A DNA stretch of 64,000 bases from Longilinea arvoryzae (lineage in GTDB: Bacteria > Chloroflexota > Anaerolineae > Anaerolineales > Anaerolineaceae), in NCBI RefSeq assembly GCF_001050235.1, contig NZ_DF967972.1, positions 2,365,855-2,429,854 of the forward strand, given 5' to 3'. Below are positions 48,333-58,022 of the stretch, one piece after another (position 1 is the stretch's first letter; each line of letters starts with the position of its first letter). Both the position numbers and the translations under genes were made by a program. The notes under the pieces are model-generated. The model was not told the origin of the DNA. It saw only the letters and a program-made list of their open reading frames with translations, and did no database searches.

Positions 48333-49574
48333 TCAATTGCCCTGCAGAAGCAATTCCACCGCCCTGTCCAGTTGAGGATCCCGTCCGGCGGTGTAATCTT
48401 CCTCGGTCATCTTCACTTCCACGTCCGGCGTCAGGCCTTTGCCGTTGATCTGGCGCTCTTTGGGCGTCAACCAGCGCGCGATGGTAATGCGCACTGCGCC
48501 CTGGTTGTCCTGCAAGGCCGTCCATTTTTGCACGGTGCCCTTGCCGTAGGTGGTCACACCGACCAGTTTTGCCCGGCCGGCATCCTGCAAGGCTCCGGCG
48601 GTGATCTCGGAAGCGGACGCGGACCCCTCGTTCACCAGAACGACCATCGGGATATCCAACGCCAGACCGCCCTTCAAAGCGCTGTATTCGGTTCGGGTGC
48701 CGTCGCCATACTCTTCCAGAAGGACATTGCCCGTATTGATAAACTGGGAGGTAACCTCGACCGCCGTCTCCAAATACCCACCGCCGTTATAGCGCAGATC
48801 CAGAATCAGACCCTTGGGATTCTGAGCCAGGAGGTCTTTCAAGGCGTCTTTCAACTCCTGGGTGGTTTTATCGCCGAAGTTGCTCATCTGAATGTAGGCA
48901 ACCCCGGAATCCAGCATCTTATAGGTGACGGAAGACTGCTGGATCTTGGCGCGCGTAACCTTGATATCCAGAGGCTGCTCGACGCCTTCGCGTTGAATGG
49001 TAAGCGTTACATCCGTGCCCGCCGGCCCCTTGACCTTGCTCAGCACGATGTTGCCATCGACGCCGGTCATGTCTTCACCGTTCACGGCAATGATGACATC
49101 TCCCACCTTGAGCCCGGCTTTTTCAGCCGGCGAACCGGGCATGGGGCTGACGATCTTGAGATAGTCGCCAGTGATATCCACGATCGCGCCGATGCCTTCG
49201 TATTCACCTTCCAGGGCAGTGTTGGCCTGGCTGTATTCCTCCGGGCTCATATAAGAGGTGTGCGGATCGCCTAGCGATTCCAACATGCCTTTGATGGCGC
49301 CGCGCATCAGGGCTGTATTATCCACCGGTTGATCGACATAAGTCGAATGGACCAGATCCCAGGTCTCCCAGAAGGGTTTGAAGGTTTGAGACAGGTCTTC
49401 GGGTGTACCCGTACCCTGACTGGCCGTGGGATTAAGGGTCACCACCGGCGAATTGATGCTCAGATTGGTCTTGGGAAGCGTCCAACCGACCAAAACACCG
49501 CCGGAAAAACTGCCCAACAGCAAAACAGCCGCAACCAGGCCGATCAAAAGATTACGCGCTAAACGAGAGGACAT
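48333..49574 (-). CDS. ctpA: Carboxyl-terminal processing protease (S41)
   Basis: 413 aa. N-terminal anchor NLLIGLVAAVLLLGSFSGGVLVGW. PDZ domain about residues 125-205 (IVSPMPGSPAEKAGLKVGDVIIAVNGEDM). Protease core GLILDLRYNGGGYLETAV, with the Ser/Lys pair at Ser320 (VNEGSASASEI) and Lys345 (TTYGKGTVQ). Cleaves C-termini of exported proteins. Ribosome site GAGGA is present. Confidence 0.96.
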   Translation of the reverse strand: MSSRLARNLLIGLVAAVLLLGSFSGGVLVGWTLPKTNLSINSPVVTLNPTASQGTGTPEDLSQTFKPFWETWDLVHSTYVDQPVDNTALMRGAIKGMLESLGDPHTSYMSPEEYSQANTALEGEYEGIGAIVDITGDYLKIVSPMPGSPAEKAGLKVGDVIIAVNGEDMTGVDGNIVLSKVKGPAGTDVTLTIQREGVEQPLDIKVTRAKIQQSSVTYKMLDSGVAYIQMSNFGDKTTQELKDALKDLLAQNPKGLILDLRYNGGGYLETAVEVTSQFINTGNVLLEEYGDGTRTEYSALKGGLALDIPMVVLVNEGSASASEITAGALQDAGRAKLVGVTTYGKGTVQKWTALQDNQGAVRITIARWLTPKERQINGKGLTPDVEVKMTEEDYTAGRDPQLDRAVELLLQGN

Positions 49575-49651
49575 CCTCTACTCCTCGAATGAAATTGTTC
49601 TCACATTGAATGTAACACTAAAAAATTAAGAATTAGTAAAGATCAAGACGC

Positions 49652-49918
49652 TCATTTTGAATCGTCTTTGGAATCCTGCGAAGAGTCGGATTTCCGGCGC
49701 AATTCGGCGGCACGGCGCGCAAGCTCGGATAACATTTCGTCTTCCTTCTTCCAGGGCTTGCGAATGGATTGTTCCAGGCCTTGGAACGGGCTGTTGGAGT
49801 CCTTGTCCCTGCCTTTCTTCTTGTCGCGCCAGGCAGTAAACAGCGACAGGTTAAGAACCACCAGAAAAAGTGCCAGAAGCCCAAGAATTACCCAGCCCAA
49901 TGGGGATATGTCATTCAC
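49652..49918 (-). CDS. Small membrane protein with charged tail
   Basis: 88 aa from a GTG at 49918, unknown. One transmembrane helix (PLGWVILGLLALFLVVLNLSLFTAW) then a cytoplasmic basic/acidic tail (RDKKKGRDKDSN, ELARRAAELRRKSDSSQDSKDDSK). Its start overlaps the stop of the HAD phosphatase gene by 8 bp, so translation is probably coupled. No motif gives a function. Confidence 0.7.
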   Translation of the reverse strand: MNDISPLGWVILGLLALFLVVLNLSLFTAWRDKKKGRDKDSNSPFQGLEQSIRKPWKKEDEMLSELARRAAELRRKSDSSQDSKDDSK

Positions 49919-50588
49919 AGGTGCTTTTCTCTTTTCTCTTCGATAGATCACCGTTGCTCTGTGGAATAACGGTGGGAAGATCCGCCAACCGAGGAATTGC
50001 AGGCGCAAAGGGAACAGCCGGATTGGGCGAGCCGATGAGAACGGTTCGAAATCCCAGCTGATGGGCAACAGCCAGATTGTTCGCGAAATCGTCCACCAAC
50101 ACGCAATCCGCCGGCTGCGGACATCCGGCGCGCGCCAGCGCAATTTCGAAGGCTTCGGGCATGGGTTTGCAATAGGGGCTCAGCGCAACGATGTCGATAA
50201 TGCCGTCGAAAAGGCCTTCAAGGCCAAGCGTTTTCAAAACCCGCGAAGCGTGCGCGCAATCGCCATTGGTGAAGATGAACTTTGGCATCGTGTACCCGAC
50301 CAGCACCTGGCGTAATTCGGCGTCCAGTTTGAGGTAATGCTCGAGTGGAACGTCGTGGACGAAACGCAGATAGTCGGCCGGATCGACTGACAGGGTGGCT
50401 TCCAGACCGCGCAGCGTGGTGCCATAGGTTTTGAATAAACGATGGCGCAGTGGGGGTACCTCCGCCAGCGGAATGCCCAGCACCGAATGCATATACAGGT
50501 CGATTCGGTCACGGATGTTTTTCCAGAGGCCGCAATCAGCCGGGTAAAGCGTGTCGTCCAGGTCTATGAAAAGTGTCATTTCACTCAT
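49911..50588 (-). CDS. HAD-family pyrimidine 5'-nucleotidase-like phosphatase
   Basis: 225 aa. HAD motif I FIDLDDTLYPAD, motif II FIFTNGD, motif III Lys in SPYCKPMPEAFE and motif IV VLVDDFANNLAVAHQLG. The DDTLYP form and short cap match SDT1/PpnN-type pyrimidine nucleotidases and YjjG-like enzymes. Likely a housecleaning nucleotidase. Divergent from mutL. Confidence 0.88.
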   Translation of the reverse strand: MSEMTLFIDLDDTLYPADCGLWKNIRDRIDLYMHSVLGIPLAEVPPLRHRLFKTYGTTLRGLEATLSVDPADYLRFVHDVPLEHYLKLDAELRQVLVGYTMPKFIFTNGDCAHASRVLKTLGLEGLFDGIIDIVALSPYCKPMPEAFEIALARAGCPQPADCVLVDDFANNLAVAHQLGFRTVLIGSPNPAVPFAPAIPRLADLPTVIPQSNGDLSKRKEKSTCE

Positions 50589-50651
50589 GACGCCAGTATA
50601 ATCGAATGCGAGCGGATTTACAAAGCCGACAATGCGGAAGTCATGACCTGA

Positions 50652-50697
50652 AATAGGACTATATTCCTATTCCTACTTTCAATGGAAAAACTATAAT
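50652..50697 (+). promoter_or_regulatory. mutL promoter region with inverted repeat
   Basis: AATAGGA-CTATAT-TCCTATT (50652-50671) is a perfect 7-bp inverted repeat. TATAAT at 50692-50697 is a clear -10 for mutL, with AGGAG before the ATG at 50718. The repeat overlaps the -35 position and might be an operator. Confidence 0.5.
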
Positions 50698-50717
50698 CGA
50701 ACCGCTCAGGAGCCTCA

Positions 50718-52472
50718 ATGCCGATCCAAATACTTTCGGATGATGTCGCATCCCAGATTGCCGCGGGGGAAGTCGTCGAACGCCCTGCGTCCGTTGTGAA
50801 GGAGTTGCTCGAGAATTCACTGGACGCCGGCGCGCGTTCGATCAACATACGGATCGAAGGAGCCGGGCAGCGCTTGATCGAAGTATCTGACGATGGGGAC
50901 GGAATTTCTCAGGGTGAACTGACCCTGGCTGTGGCCCGGCACGCGACCAGCAAGTTGCGCACCGCCGAGGATCTCTTTCATATCACAACGCTTGGTTTTC
51001 GCGGCGAAGCGCTGGCCTCCATTGCCTCCGTTTCGCGCTTTTCCATCACCACCCGCCGGACCGGCGCCGAGGTCGGTTCTCACATCCGGGTGGAAGGCGG
51101 CGCAGCCCGTCCGGTGGAAGGAGCCGGCGGCCCGGAAGGAACGGAGGTGCGGGTCGAAGACCTGTTTTTCAATGTGCCTGCCCGCCTGAAGTTCCTGAAA
51201 CACGATTCGACCGAACGCGGCCAGATCGATGGATTGGTGACTAGATACGCATTGGCGTATCCACAGGTGCGCTTTCAACTCTGGCAGGATAATCGCGCGA
51301 CGCTGAAAACCAGCGGCAACGGCGACCGGCGTGAAATCCTGGCTCAGCTTTATGGGATCGAGATTGCGCGCCAGCTCCTGGAAGTGAATTCGGATGAGGA
51401 TGGACGCCACATGAACGGCTTCATCAGCCCGGTCGCTCTAACGCGTTCCAATCGCCGGGATATCACCTTCTTCATCAACGGTCGCTGGGTCCAATCGGTT
51501 CCATTGACAACCGCATTGGTGCAGGCCTATCACACGCTTTTGATGGTCGGACGATTCCCACTGGCGGTTGTCTTCTTGAATCTGCCGCCGGAAGAAGTGG
51601 ATGTGAATGTCCATCCGGCCAAAGCCGAAGTTCGTTTTCGCGAGCCGGAAAGGATCTTCAGCCTGGTGCAGCGCGGAACCCGCCGGGCGTTATTGGCGTA
51701 TTCGCCGGTGCCATCGATCGGTTTACCCCAATGGCAAACCGCCGCGGCCCAGCCCAGGGTCATCGACCCGGCCTGGGATATGGCAGCGGATTTGAAATCG
51801 GATTCGCGTCCTGCCGAACTACCGGAAGAAGCGCTGGTGCCCTCGGAAACGGTTGGAGCCGCGCCGGTCGAGCTGCCGTCGGGGCAACTTCCTCTTTTGC
51901 GTTTGATCGGGCAGGTCGGACTTTCCTACCTGGTGGCAGAGGGGCCGGATGGCCTGTATTTGATCGACCAGCATGCCGCCCACGAACGGGTGCTTTTCGA
52001 ACGCTTAATGAAGCAGGTGGCCGGAAAAAGCATTCCTGCCCAAGCTCTGATCGAACCGGCAGTGGTCACGTTCCCACCCCAGCAGGCCGGATTGTTCAGC
52101 CACCAAATGGACGCTTTGGAGCATATCGGTTTTCAGATCGAACCCTTTGGGCCCGCTTCTTTTCGAGTGCGGGCAATTCCCGCATTACTGGTGAGCATGG
52201 ACCCCGCGGCAGCACTGCGGGTGCTGGTGGAGGACTTTGAAGAGGATGAAAATCCGCTGCGCAGCGAAATCGAGGGCAGGGTGGCAGCCCGGGTTTGCAA
52301 GCGCGCCGCGGTAAAAGCCGGTCAGGCAATGTCGATCGAGGAGCAAAAGAAACTGGTGGCCGATCTGGAAACCTGCCAATCGCCGCGCACCTGCCCGCAT
52401 GGACGGCCCACCATGATTCACCTTTCGGTGGATCTGCTGGAACGCCAGTTTGGCCGCCGGGGTAGTCGATAA
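50718..52472 (+). CDS. mutL: DNA mismatch repair protein MutL with endonuclease motif
   Basis: 584 aa. N-terminal GHKL ATPase: IAAGEVVERPASVVKELLENSLDAGA, VSDDGDGIS, TLGFRGEALASI and GTEVRVEDLFFNVPARLKFLK. C-terminal domain holds LIDQHAAHERVLFERL (DQHAxxERxxFE endonuclease metal site), ARVCKRAAVKAGQAM and CPHGRPTMI, so it nicks DNA itself rather than relying on MutH. No mutS in the window. Confidence 0.97.
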   Translation: MPIQILSDDVASQIAAGEVVERPASVVKELLENSLDAGARSINIRIEGAGQRLIEVSDDGDGISQGELTLAVARHATSKLRTAEDLFHITTLGFRGEALASIASVSRFSITTRRTGAEVGSHIRVEGGAARPVEGAGGPEGTEVRVEDLFFNVPARLKFLKHDSTERGQIDGLVTRYALAYPQVRFQLWQDNRATLKTSGNGDRREILAQLYGIEIARQLLEVNSDEDGRHMNGFISPVALTRSNRRDITFFINGRWVQSVPLTTALVQAYHTLLMVGRFPLAVVFLNLPPEEVDVNVHPAKAEVRFREPERIFSLVQRGTRRALLAYSPVPSIGLPQWQTAAAQPRVIDPAWDMAADLKSDSRPAELPEEALVPSETVGAAPVELPSGQLPLLRLIGQVGLSYLVAEGPDGLYLIDQHAAHERVLFERLMKQVAGKSIPAQALIEPAVVTFPPQQAGLFSHQMDALEHIGFQIEPFGPASFRVRAIPALLVSMDPAAALRVLVEDFEEDENPLRSEIEGRVAARVCKRAAVKAGQAMSIEEQKKLVADLETCQSPRTCPHGRPTMIHLSVDLLERQFGRRGSR

Positions 52473-52496
52473 TTTTTTTTTAGTTTGGGAGTGGAT

Positions 52497-53363
52497 ATGC
52501 AAATTGTGACGGATCGTGGCGCTGATCTATTACCTGAAGTGGCTGAGAAATACGGCATCCACTTCACACCCCTGAAAGTGACCCTGGACAGCCATACGTA
52601 CGCCAGCGGGGTAGATATCACCCCGGAGGAATTTTATAAACTGCTGGAGGGCACAGAGGACATGCCGTTGACCTCTCAACCTTCCGTAGGCGAGTTTGTG
52701 GATTTGTACCGTCAACTGGCGCAAACCGATCCGGATATCCTGTCCATTCACATCTCATCCGGTTTGAGCGGGACGTTGAACTCGGCGCGCACTGCCGCTG
52801 CCCTGGTACCGGAAGCGAATGTCACCCTGGTCGATACCGCCACGCTTTCGTGTCCGGAAGGCTGGCAGGTGGAAGCCGCCGCCCGCGCGATTCGAGGCGG
52901 CTGGTCGAAGGAGCGCATCCTGGAATACCTGGCTGAAATCCGCGCCCAGACCGAAGGAATGTTCACGGTGGCCACGCTCAAATACCTGATCCACGGCGGA
53001 CGCATCAGCCACATCAAAGGTTTGATGGCCTCACTGCTCAACATCAAGCCCATCATCGGCGTGGCAAAAACCGACGGCAAGTATTTTCAACTGGGCCAGG
53101 AGATCACACTGAAACGGGCCATCCTGCGCGAAGCCGACCTGGTGGTCAGGCGCTTCGGCGAAGGCGCCAAACTGCGCGTGCAGTTGCTGCATGCCAATAA
53201 TTTGCCCGGAACGGAATGGCTGCGTGAAAGACTCAGCCAACTGTTCGACATCGAGTGGGTTCCGACGATTTCGATTACCCCCGCCTTGGGCGCGCATGTC
53301 GGCGTCGGCCTGGTAGGCATGGCCGTCGGCCCGGCGGCGTTGTTCGCTTCGCTTCCCGGCTAG
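52497..53363 (+). CDS. DegV family fatty-acid-binding protein
   Basis: 288 aa from the ATG at 52497 with GGGAG upstream; a TTG four codons earlier is possible. MQIVTDRGADLLPEVAEKYGIHFTPLKVTLD, then TSQPSVGEFVDLYRQLA, IHISSGLSGTLNSARTAA and TLKYLIHGGRISHIKGLMASLLNIKPIIGVA are DegV blocks. In FakB the fatty acid carboxyl is bound here for the FakA kinase. fakA is not in the window. Confidence 0.94.
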   Translation: MQIVTDRGADLLPEVAEKYGIHFTPLKVTLDSHTYASGVDITPEEFYKLLEGTEDMPLTSQPSVGEFVDLYRQLAQTDPDILSIHISSGLSGTLNSARTAAALVPEANVTLVDTATLSCPEGWQVEAAARAIRGGWSKERILEYLAEIRAQTEGMFTVATLKYLIHGGRISHIKGLMASLLNIKPIIGVAKTDGKYFQLGQEITLKRAILREADLVVRRFGEGAKLRVQLLHANNLPGTEWLRERLSQLFDIEWVPTISITPALGAHVGVGLVGMAVGPAALFASLPG

Positions 53364-53365
53364 GC

Positions 53366-54547
53366 TTATTTCTTTACATTGACGGGCAGTTCCACCGTGA
53401 AGGTCGAGCCGGCGTTGACCTGGCTCTGTACGGTGATCGTTCCGCCGTGAATTTCGATGATGCGATTGCAGATCGAAAGCCCCAGCCCGGTGCCCGGATA
53501 GGCTTCCTGAATATTATGCGCCCGATAGAATTTCTCGAACACATGGGGGAGATCTGCTTCCGGGATGCCCACGCCGTTATCCTGGATTGAAAAACTGACC
53601 GAATCGCCGTTCTTCCAGGCATTGACCAGTACCCGACCGCCGGTCTGGTTGTATTTAATGGCATTGTTGAGCAGGTTGACAACGACCTGCTTGATTTTGT
53701 TCTCGTCGGCGGTGAGAAATAAGGGCTGATCGGCTGAAAACATTTGGATGCTGATGCCGGCTTCTTCGGCCTTGGGTCGGAGTGTGCGGCAGCTTTCCGT
53801 CAAAAGGTTCCGAAGATCAAAAGCTGTCGCAGAAAAAGTCAGCCGTCCGGCTTCGAGGCGCGAATACTCCAGATAGGAGCTTGCCAGGTCATTCAAACGG
53901 GTGACTTCTTCGGCGATCGATTCAGCGAATTGCTGCCTTTGGTCGTTGGTGAGGTCGCTGCGTTTCAGCAGGTAGGCGATCGTCAGGATGGAGGCGAGCG
54001 GCGTGCGCAGTTCATGCACCAATTCGTTGATGAGATCAGCCTGCTGATATAACCTGGAATTCTCGACAGCAATGGCCGCCTGAGCCGCCAGAACTGTCAG
54101 GACGTCGACATCCTGTTCATTAAAATAATCTTGCTTCTTGTTGACCACTTCCAAAACCCCCTGAATCTTGTCTTTCGCAACCAGTGGTACAGCAATCAGC
54201 GATGTTGTTGCGGTGTTCAAAAGCGAATCATTCTTGACGATAGCCCGCTGATCTGATTCGACATCCACCACAATCATGGGCTTTCGATGAACGCAGACCC
54301 AGCCAGCAACGCTGGTGGCCGGAAGGCACTGTCCCTGTAAGGCATGTTCGTGTTGCGAATTGGTCGACGCTTGAAGAACGAGACCCCCTTTGTTTTCGTC
54401 GTAAAGAAACACGTAAGCTGTTTCAGCGCTGCTCAAGTTTTCGGCCACCCGCAGAATCTTCCGCAATAACACTTCCAGATCGAGGGTGGACGCCAGATCC
54501 CTGGAGATTTCGAGCAATTGATCGAAATGTTGAGCATTGATCGACAC
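53366..54547 (-). CDS. GAF-domain sensor histidine kinase
   Basis: 393 aa, probably GTG start. Residues about 15-165 form a GAF domain (ETAYVFLYDENKGGLVLQAST, SLIAVPLVAKDKIQGVLEVVNKK). HisKA: INELVHELRTPLASILTIAYLL with the phospho-acceptor His. ATPase: VVNLLNNAIKYNQ, QDNGVGIPEADLPHVFEKFYR and GTGLGLSICNRI. Soluble; no membrane segment. Starts two bases after the sirtuin stop, so it belongs to the 56477-53366 operon and probably signals to the receiver-ATPase protein encoded first. Confidence 0.95.
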   Translation of the reverse strand: MSINAQHFDQLLEISRDLASTLDLEVLLRKILRVAENLSSAETAYVFLYDENKGGLVLQASTNSQHEHALQGQCLPATSVAGWVCVHRKPMIVVDVESDQRAIVKNDSLLNTATTSLIAVPLVAKDKIQGVLEVVNKKQDYFNEQDVDVLTVLAAQAAIAVENSRLYQQADLINELVHELRTPLASILTIAYLLKRSDLTNDQRQQFAESIAEEVTRLNDLASSYLEYSRLEAGRLTFSATAFDLRNLLTESCRTLRPKAEEAGISIQMFSADQPLFLTADENKIKQVVVNLLNNAIKYNQTGGRVLVNAWKNGDSVSFSIQDNGVGIPEADLPHVFEKFYRAHNIQEAYPGTGLGLSICNRIIEIHGGTITVQSQVNAGSTFTVELPVNVKK

Positions 54548-54549
54548 AA

Positions 54550-55320
54550 TTAATTCTCCATTAGTATAGCACGTGTAATTGCTGGAAGCGCAAGCGATAC
54601 ATCAGCTTTCAAAAGTATCGATGCCTGCCGATCCAGGTAGGTCGGCGATAGGGTGTTGAGGATCAATTCGGCCCCATTTTTTAGCGCAAGCATGGGAAGG
54701 CTGTTCACCGGCAGCACTTCGAGTGAGGTGCCCGCCACCAGGAACACGTCCGCGCCTTTCGCCAGGTCCACGGCTCTCGACCAGGCTTCCACCGGCAGCA
54801 TTTCTTCATAGAAAACGATGTCGGGTTTTAAGATTGCGTTGCAAGCCGTGCAATGCGGCAGGACATCGTTTTCGATAAAGGCCGGGCAGTAAGCCTCCGA
54901 ATGGAATGTCCGGTGGCAGGCCGGGCAGGTAAGCGTTTTCAAGGAGCCGTGCAGCTCGATGACGGTGCGCGAACCCGCCTTCTGGTGCAGCCCATCGATG
55001 TTTTGAGTCAGGATTGCATGAAGTATACCAGCCTTCTCCAACTCAGCCAGCGCCAGGTGGGCCGGATTGGGTTCGGCCGCGGCCATCTTGACCGCAAGCG
55101 GACGCAGCCAGGCAAAGAAACGTTCCGGACGGCGGCGGAAGGTTGATAACGAGATGACCTCCAGCGGATCGACGTGTTCCCATTCGCCGGTGCCGGGAGA
55201 ACGAAAATCCGGGATCCCGGACGGTGTGGAGAGTCCGGCGCCCGTCAACGCCACAGCATGCTGAGCGGAACGCAGCTTTTCGGCTGCCCGCTGGATCAAA
55301 TCGTCGAAAATCCCGGTCAT
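54550..55320 (-). CDS. Sirtuin NAD-dependent protein deacylase
   Basis: 256 aa. NAD-binding AVALTGAGLSTPSGIPDFRSPGTG, catalytic HG in VIELHGSLKTLTCPAC, QNIDGLHQKAGS, and the zinc module CPAC...CTACN. Class U/III bacterial type. Removes acyl groups from lysines. Its start overlaps the stop of the receiver-ATPase gene (ATGA), tying it to signalling genes, which is unusual. Confidence 0.95.
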   Translation of the reverse strand: MTGIFDDLIQRAAEKLRSAQHAVALTGAGLSTPSGIPDFRSPGTGEWEHVDPLEVISLSTFRRRPERFFAWLRPLAVKMAAAEPNPAHLALAELEKAGILHAILTQNIDGLHQKAGSRTVIELHGSLKTLTCPACHRTFHSEAYCPAFIENDVLPHCTACNAILKPDIVFYEEMLPVEAWSRAVDLAKGADVFLVAGTSLEVLPVNSLPMLALKNGAELILNTLSPTYLDRQASILLKADVSLALPAITRAILMEN

Positions 55321-56477
55321 TTGGTCTGCGTTTTAATGCGTTGCGAAACCAGGTCCGCCATGCGGTAATACTGCTGGCTGACCAGACCTTCTTTTTGGAT
55401 TTCGATTAATGGGATCGAGCGCGTTGCGGCGTAAAAAGCCTGTTCGGGCGCAGGTGGGATCATCATCGCGATCGGCTGGCCGATTTTTTCCTGGATCTGG
55501 GAAGCCGAGAGCACGACATCCGCGCGCACGCGGTTGATCGCCATGACCGTGAGCAGTTTGGATTTCCCGAACCCTCGAGCGACCAGATCATCGATCAAGA
55601 ATCGTGTCCGGTCGACGGACGAAGGTTGGGGTTCGGTGATCACAATGGCTTCGTTCAGTTGCGGCAAAATCCGGTCGAGCATCGGGTGAAAACTCGTGCC
55701 AATGTCCAGGATGACGAACGGCGCCATCAAGGATAACTGTTGGATGATGGCTTCCATCTGCGGACCGTAGTTGAGCGAATCGGTGTCACGCGTACGCGAA
55801 GAGGCCAGCAGCAGGCGCACGCCGTAGGTGGTGCGAATCAGTTCCTTTTCGACTACATTTACAGTAATGTCGGTTGGACGGCAATGCAGCAGATTATTCA
55901 ATCCCTCGGGATTGGAAAGTTTAAGATCGATTGCCCAGGTTCCCTGGCTGGGGCGAAGTTCGGCGGCGATGGTATTGATATTCGTCCGTTCGTGGAAGGC
56001 GAGCGCCAGGTTCAATGCCAGTGTGGAAACCCCCAGGCCGCCCTTGGCGGCAATGACGCCCAGGGTGTAGCCGCGATCGACCGATGGGGTCGGCCCGGTG
56101 CGCACTTTGACGCGCGTCAACAGGGCCTTGATATGCGCCACCAATTCAGCCGGGTGGACCGGCTTGGTCAGATAGTCATCGACGCCAGATTCATAGCCTT
56201 TTACCTTATCATCCACCTGGCTCTTGGCGGTGAACATCAGAATTGGGGTGACGGTGGTGGCGGTTTCCTTGCGCAGGCGGCGGGTTACCTCGTAGCCATC
56301 CATGTCCGGCATCATGATGTCCAGCACAATCAAATCCGGCTGTTCATTGCGGGCCATCGCCAGCGCTTCAGCGCCATTATGGGCTGTCGCGACCTGATAT
56401 CCCTGGCGTTGAAGCATCAACCCCACCAATCGTAACGTTTCCAGGTCATCGTCAACAATGAGGATTTTCTCTGGCAT
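55317..56477 (-). CDS. Receiver domain fused to MinD/CpaE-like ATPase
   Basis: 386 aa from the ATG at 56477 with GGGAGGGG upstream. Residues 1-120: an intact CheY-like receiver with ILIVDDD, phospho-acceptor Asp in LIVLDIMMPD, MFTAK and LTKPVHPAEL. Residues about 140-386: deviant Walker A ATPase GVIAAKGGLGVSTLALNLALAF, then FVILDIGTSFHPMLDRILPQLN and VITEPQPSSVDRTRF. CpaE/TadZ proteins have the same order but usually a receiver lacking the Asp. No other tad pilus gene is present. It may position a complex in the cell in response to the kinase. Confidence 0.93.
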   Translation of the reverse strand: MPEKILIVDDDLETLRLVGLMLQRQGYQVATAHNGAEALAMARNEQPDLIVLDIMMPDMDGYEVTRRLRKETATTVTPILMFTAKSQVDDKVKGYESGVDDYLTKPVHPAELVAHIKALLTRVKVRTGPTPSVDRGYTLGVIAAKGGLGVSTLALNLALAFHERTNINTIAAELRPSQGTWAIDLKLSNPEGLNNLLHCRPTDITVNVVEKELIRTTYGVRLLLASSRTRDTDSLNYGPQMEAIIQQLSLMAPFVILDIGTSFHPMLDRILPQLNEAIVITEPQPSSVDRTRFLIDDLVARGFGKSKLLTVMAINRVRADVVLSASQIQEKIGQPIAMMIPPAPEQAFYAATRSIPLIEIQKEGLVSQQYYRMADLVSQRIKTQTK

Positions 56478-56579
56478 GGCACCCCTCCCTGTACTTTGCT
56501 GAATCCCTTCAGGAAAAACCATTCATGAAATTACTTTTAGGTCAATACTATTCTAAATCAAATCCAGAAAAACATACAC

Positions 56580-56585
56580 TATAAT
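56580..56585 (+). promoter_or_regulatory. -10 element of tilS
   Basis: TATAAT ends six bases before the tilS ATG, without a ribosome site, so a leaderless transcript is likely. Confidence 0.55.
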
Positions 56586-56591
56586 CAGCTT

Positions 56592-58022
56592 ATGTTGGAA
56601 AGAATCCGGGAAACTGCGCTGAACGATTGCAAACTACCCCCTGGAGCAACCGTGCTGGTTGGCGTTTCTGGCGGGCCAGACAGCCTGTGTCTGGTGGTCG
56701 CTTTGCAGCGTCTGGGATTCCACCCCATCGCCGCGTATTTCGATCATCAATTACGCGCTGAAGCGGAAAGTGAAAGCCGGCAGGTCGAAGCTCTGGCAGC
56801 CAAATTGGGTATCCGGTTTACGGCCGGGCGTGGCAATGTGGCCGAGGTCGCCCGCTTGAACGGCCAATCCATCGAAGCCGCGGCCCGTGAGATGCGCTAT
56901 CGGTTCCTGTTTTCGCGCGCGCGCGAATTTCAGGCTGAGGCGGTGGCCGTGGGTCACAACGCCAACGACCAGGTGGAGACGGTGCTGATGCATATCCTGC
57001 GCGGCAGCGGGCTGGACGGGCTGCGCGGTATGCCCTTCCGCGTTCTATCCGGGTGGGACGACCAGATTCCACTGGTGCGGCCCCTGCTGCGCTGCTGGCG
57101 GGAGGAGATCGTCTCTTTTTGCGCTGCCGCCGGCCTGCAACCCGTGCTGGACCGTAGCAATCTCGAACCGGTTTATTTTCGAAATCGGATTCGGTTGATT
57201 CTGATGCCGGAAATCGAAAAACAGGCTCCCGGGGCTGGAGAACGAATCTGGAAACTCTCGCAACTCGCGGATGATGAATTGAAATGGCTGGATGCTCTGG
57301 AACAGCAGGCCTGGTCGGATTGCATGCTGGAAGTCACGCCAGGCAGCGTGCGTTTCGATCTGGCTGCCGTTCGTGCTTTGGCAGCACCGCTGCAGCGCCG
57401 CCTGATCCGCCGCGCGGCCCAAATCTTACGCCCGGCCGGCGAGGGAATGGACTTCGGAAATTTGAAGCGCGCGGCCGACTTCATCCAATCACCGCGCAGC
57501 GATCGAAAAATCGAATTGGTGCAGAAGCTGGAGTTACGTGCCCAGGGCAAAGAACTGATCCTGTTCACGCGTAATCATTCGGCGGATCTATCGCGCTACC
57601 CGCAAATGGGAATTTCGGACCCGGTTGTATTGCAACTGCCCGGCGGACAGGCGCTGGGAAATGGATGGGAGATCACCGCCGAGGTGTGCGACCCTCCCGA
57701 TCCGGGTGCAATCATGGCCCCGCGAAACCAACTGCAACTCGAAGCCTGGTTGGATGTGGATTCGCTTTCCGAAACCCTGGAGATCCGCCAACCGCAGGCC
57801 GGGGACCGTTTCCAACCTTTGGGCATGCCTGCGGGAAGCCAGAAACTCTCGGATTTCTGGATCAACCGCCATATTCCAGCCGAGGCCAGACGCGCCTGGC
57901 CGTTGGTATTCAGCGCGGGCGAAATCGCTTGGGTTCCCGGTTTTTCACCCGCCGATCGCTTTCGCGTGCGCGAGCAAACATCGCGCTGCGTTCATCTTCG
58001 CATCCACCGCGTGGAGCGATAA
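56592..58022 (+). CDS. tilS: tRNA(Ile)-lysidine synthase
   Basis: 476 aa. PP-loop LVGVSGGPDSLCLVVALQ, GHNANDQVETVLMHILRGSGLDGLRGM and PLLRCWREEIVSFC with SNLEPVYFRNRIRL of the catalytic domain; the C-terminal domain ends PQAGDRFQPLGMPAGSQKLSDFWINRHIP. Converts C34 of tRNA-Ile(CAU) to lysidine so that it reads AUA. Full length. Confidence 0.96.
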   Translation: MLERIRETALNDCKLPPGATVLVGVSGGPDSLCLVVALQRLGFHPIAAYFDHQLRAEAESESRQVEALAAKLGIRFTAGRGNVAEVARLNGQSIEAAAREMRYRFLFSRAREFQAEAVAVGHNANDQVETVLMHILRGSGLDGLRGMPFRVLSGWDDQIPLVRPLLRCWREEIVSFCAAAGLQPVLDRSNLEPVYFRNRIRLILMPEIEKQAPGAGERIWKLSQLADDELKWLDALEQQAWSDCMLEVTPGSVRFDLAAVRALAAPLQRRLIRRAAQILRPAGEGMDFGNLKRAADFIQSPRSDRKIELVQKLELRAQGKELILFTRNHSADLSRYPQMGISDPVVLQLPGGQALGNGWEITAEVCDPPDPGAIMAPRNQLQLEAWLDVDSLSETLEIRQPQAGDRFQPLGMPAGSQKLSDFWINRHIPAEARRAWPLVFSAGEIAWVPGFSPADRFRVREQTSRCVHLRIHRVER

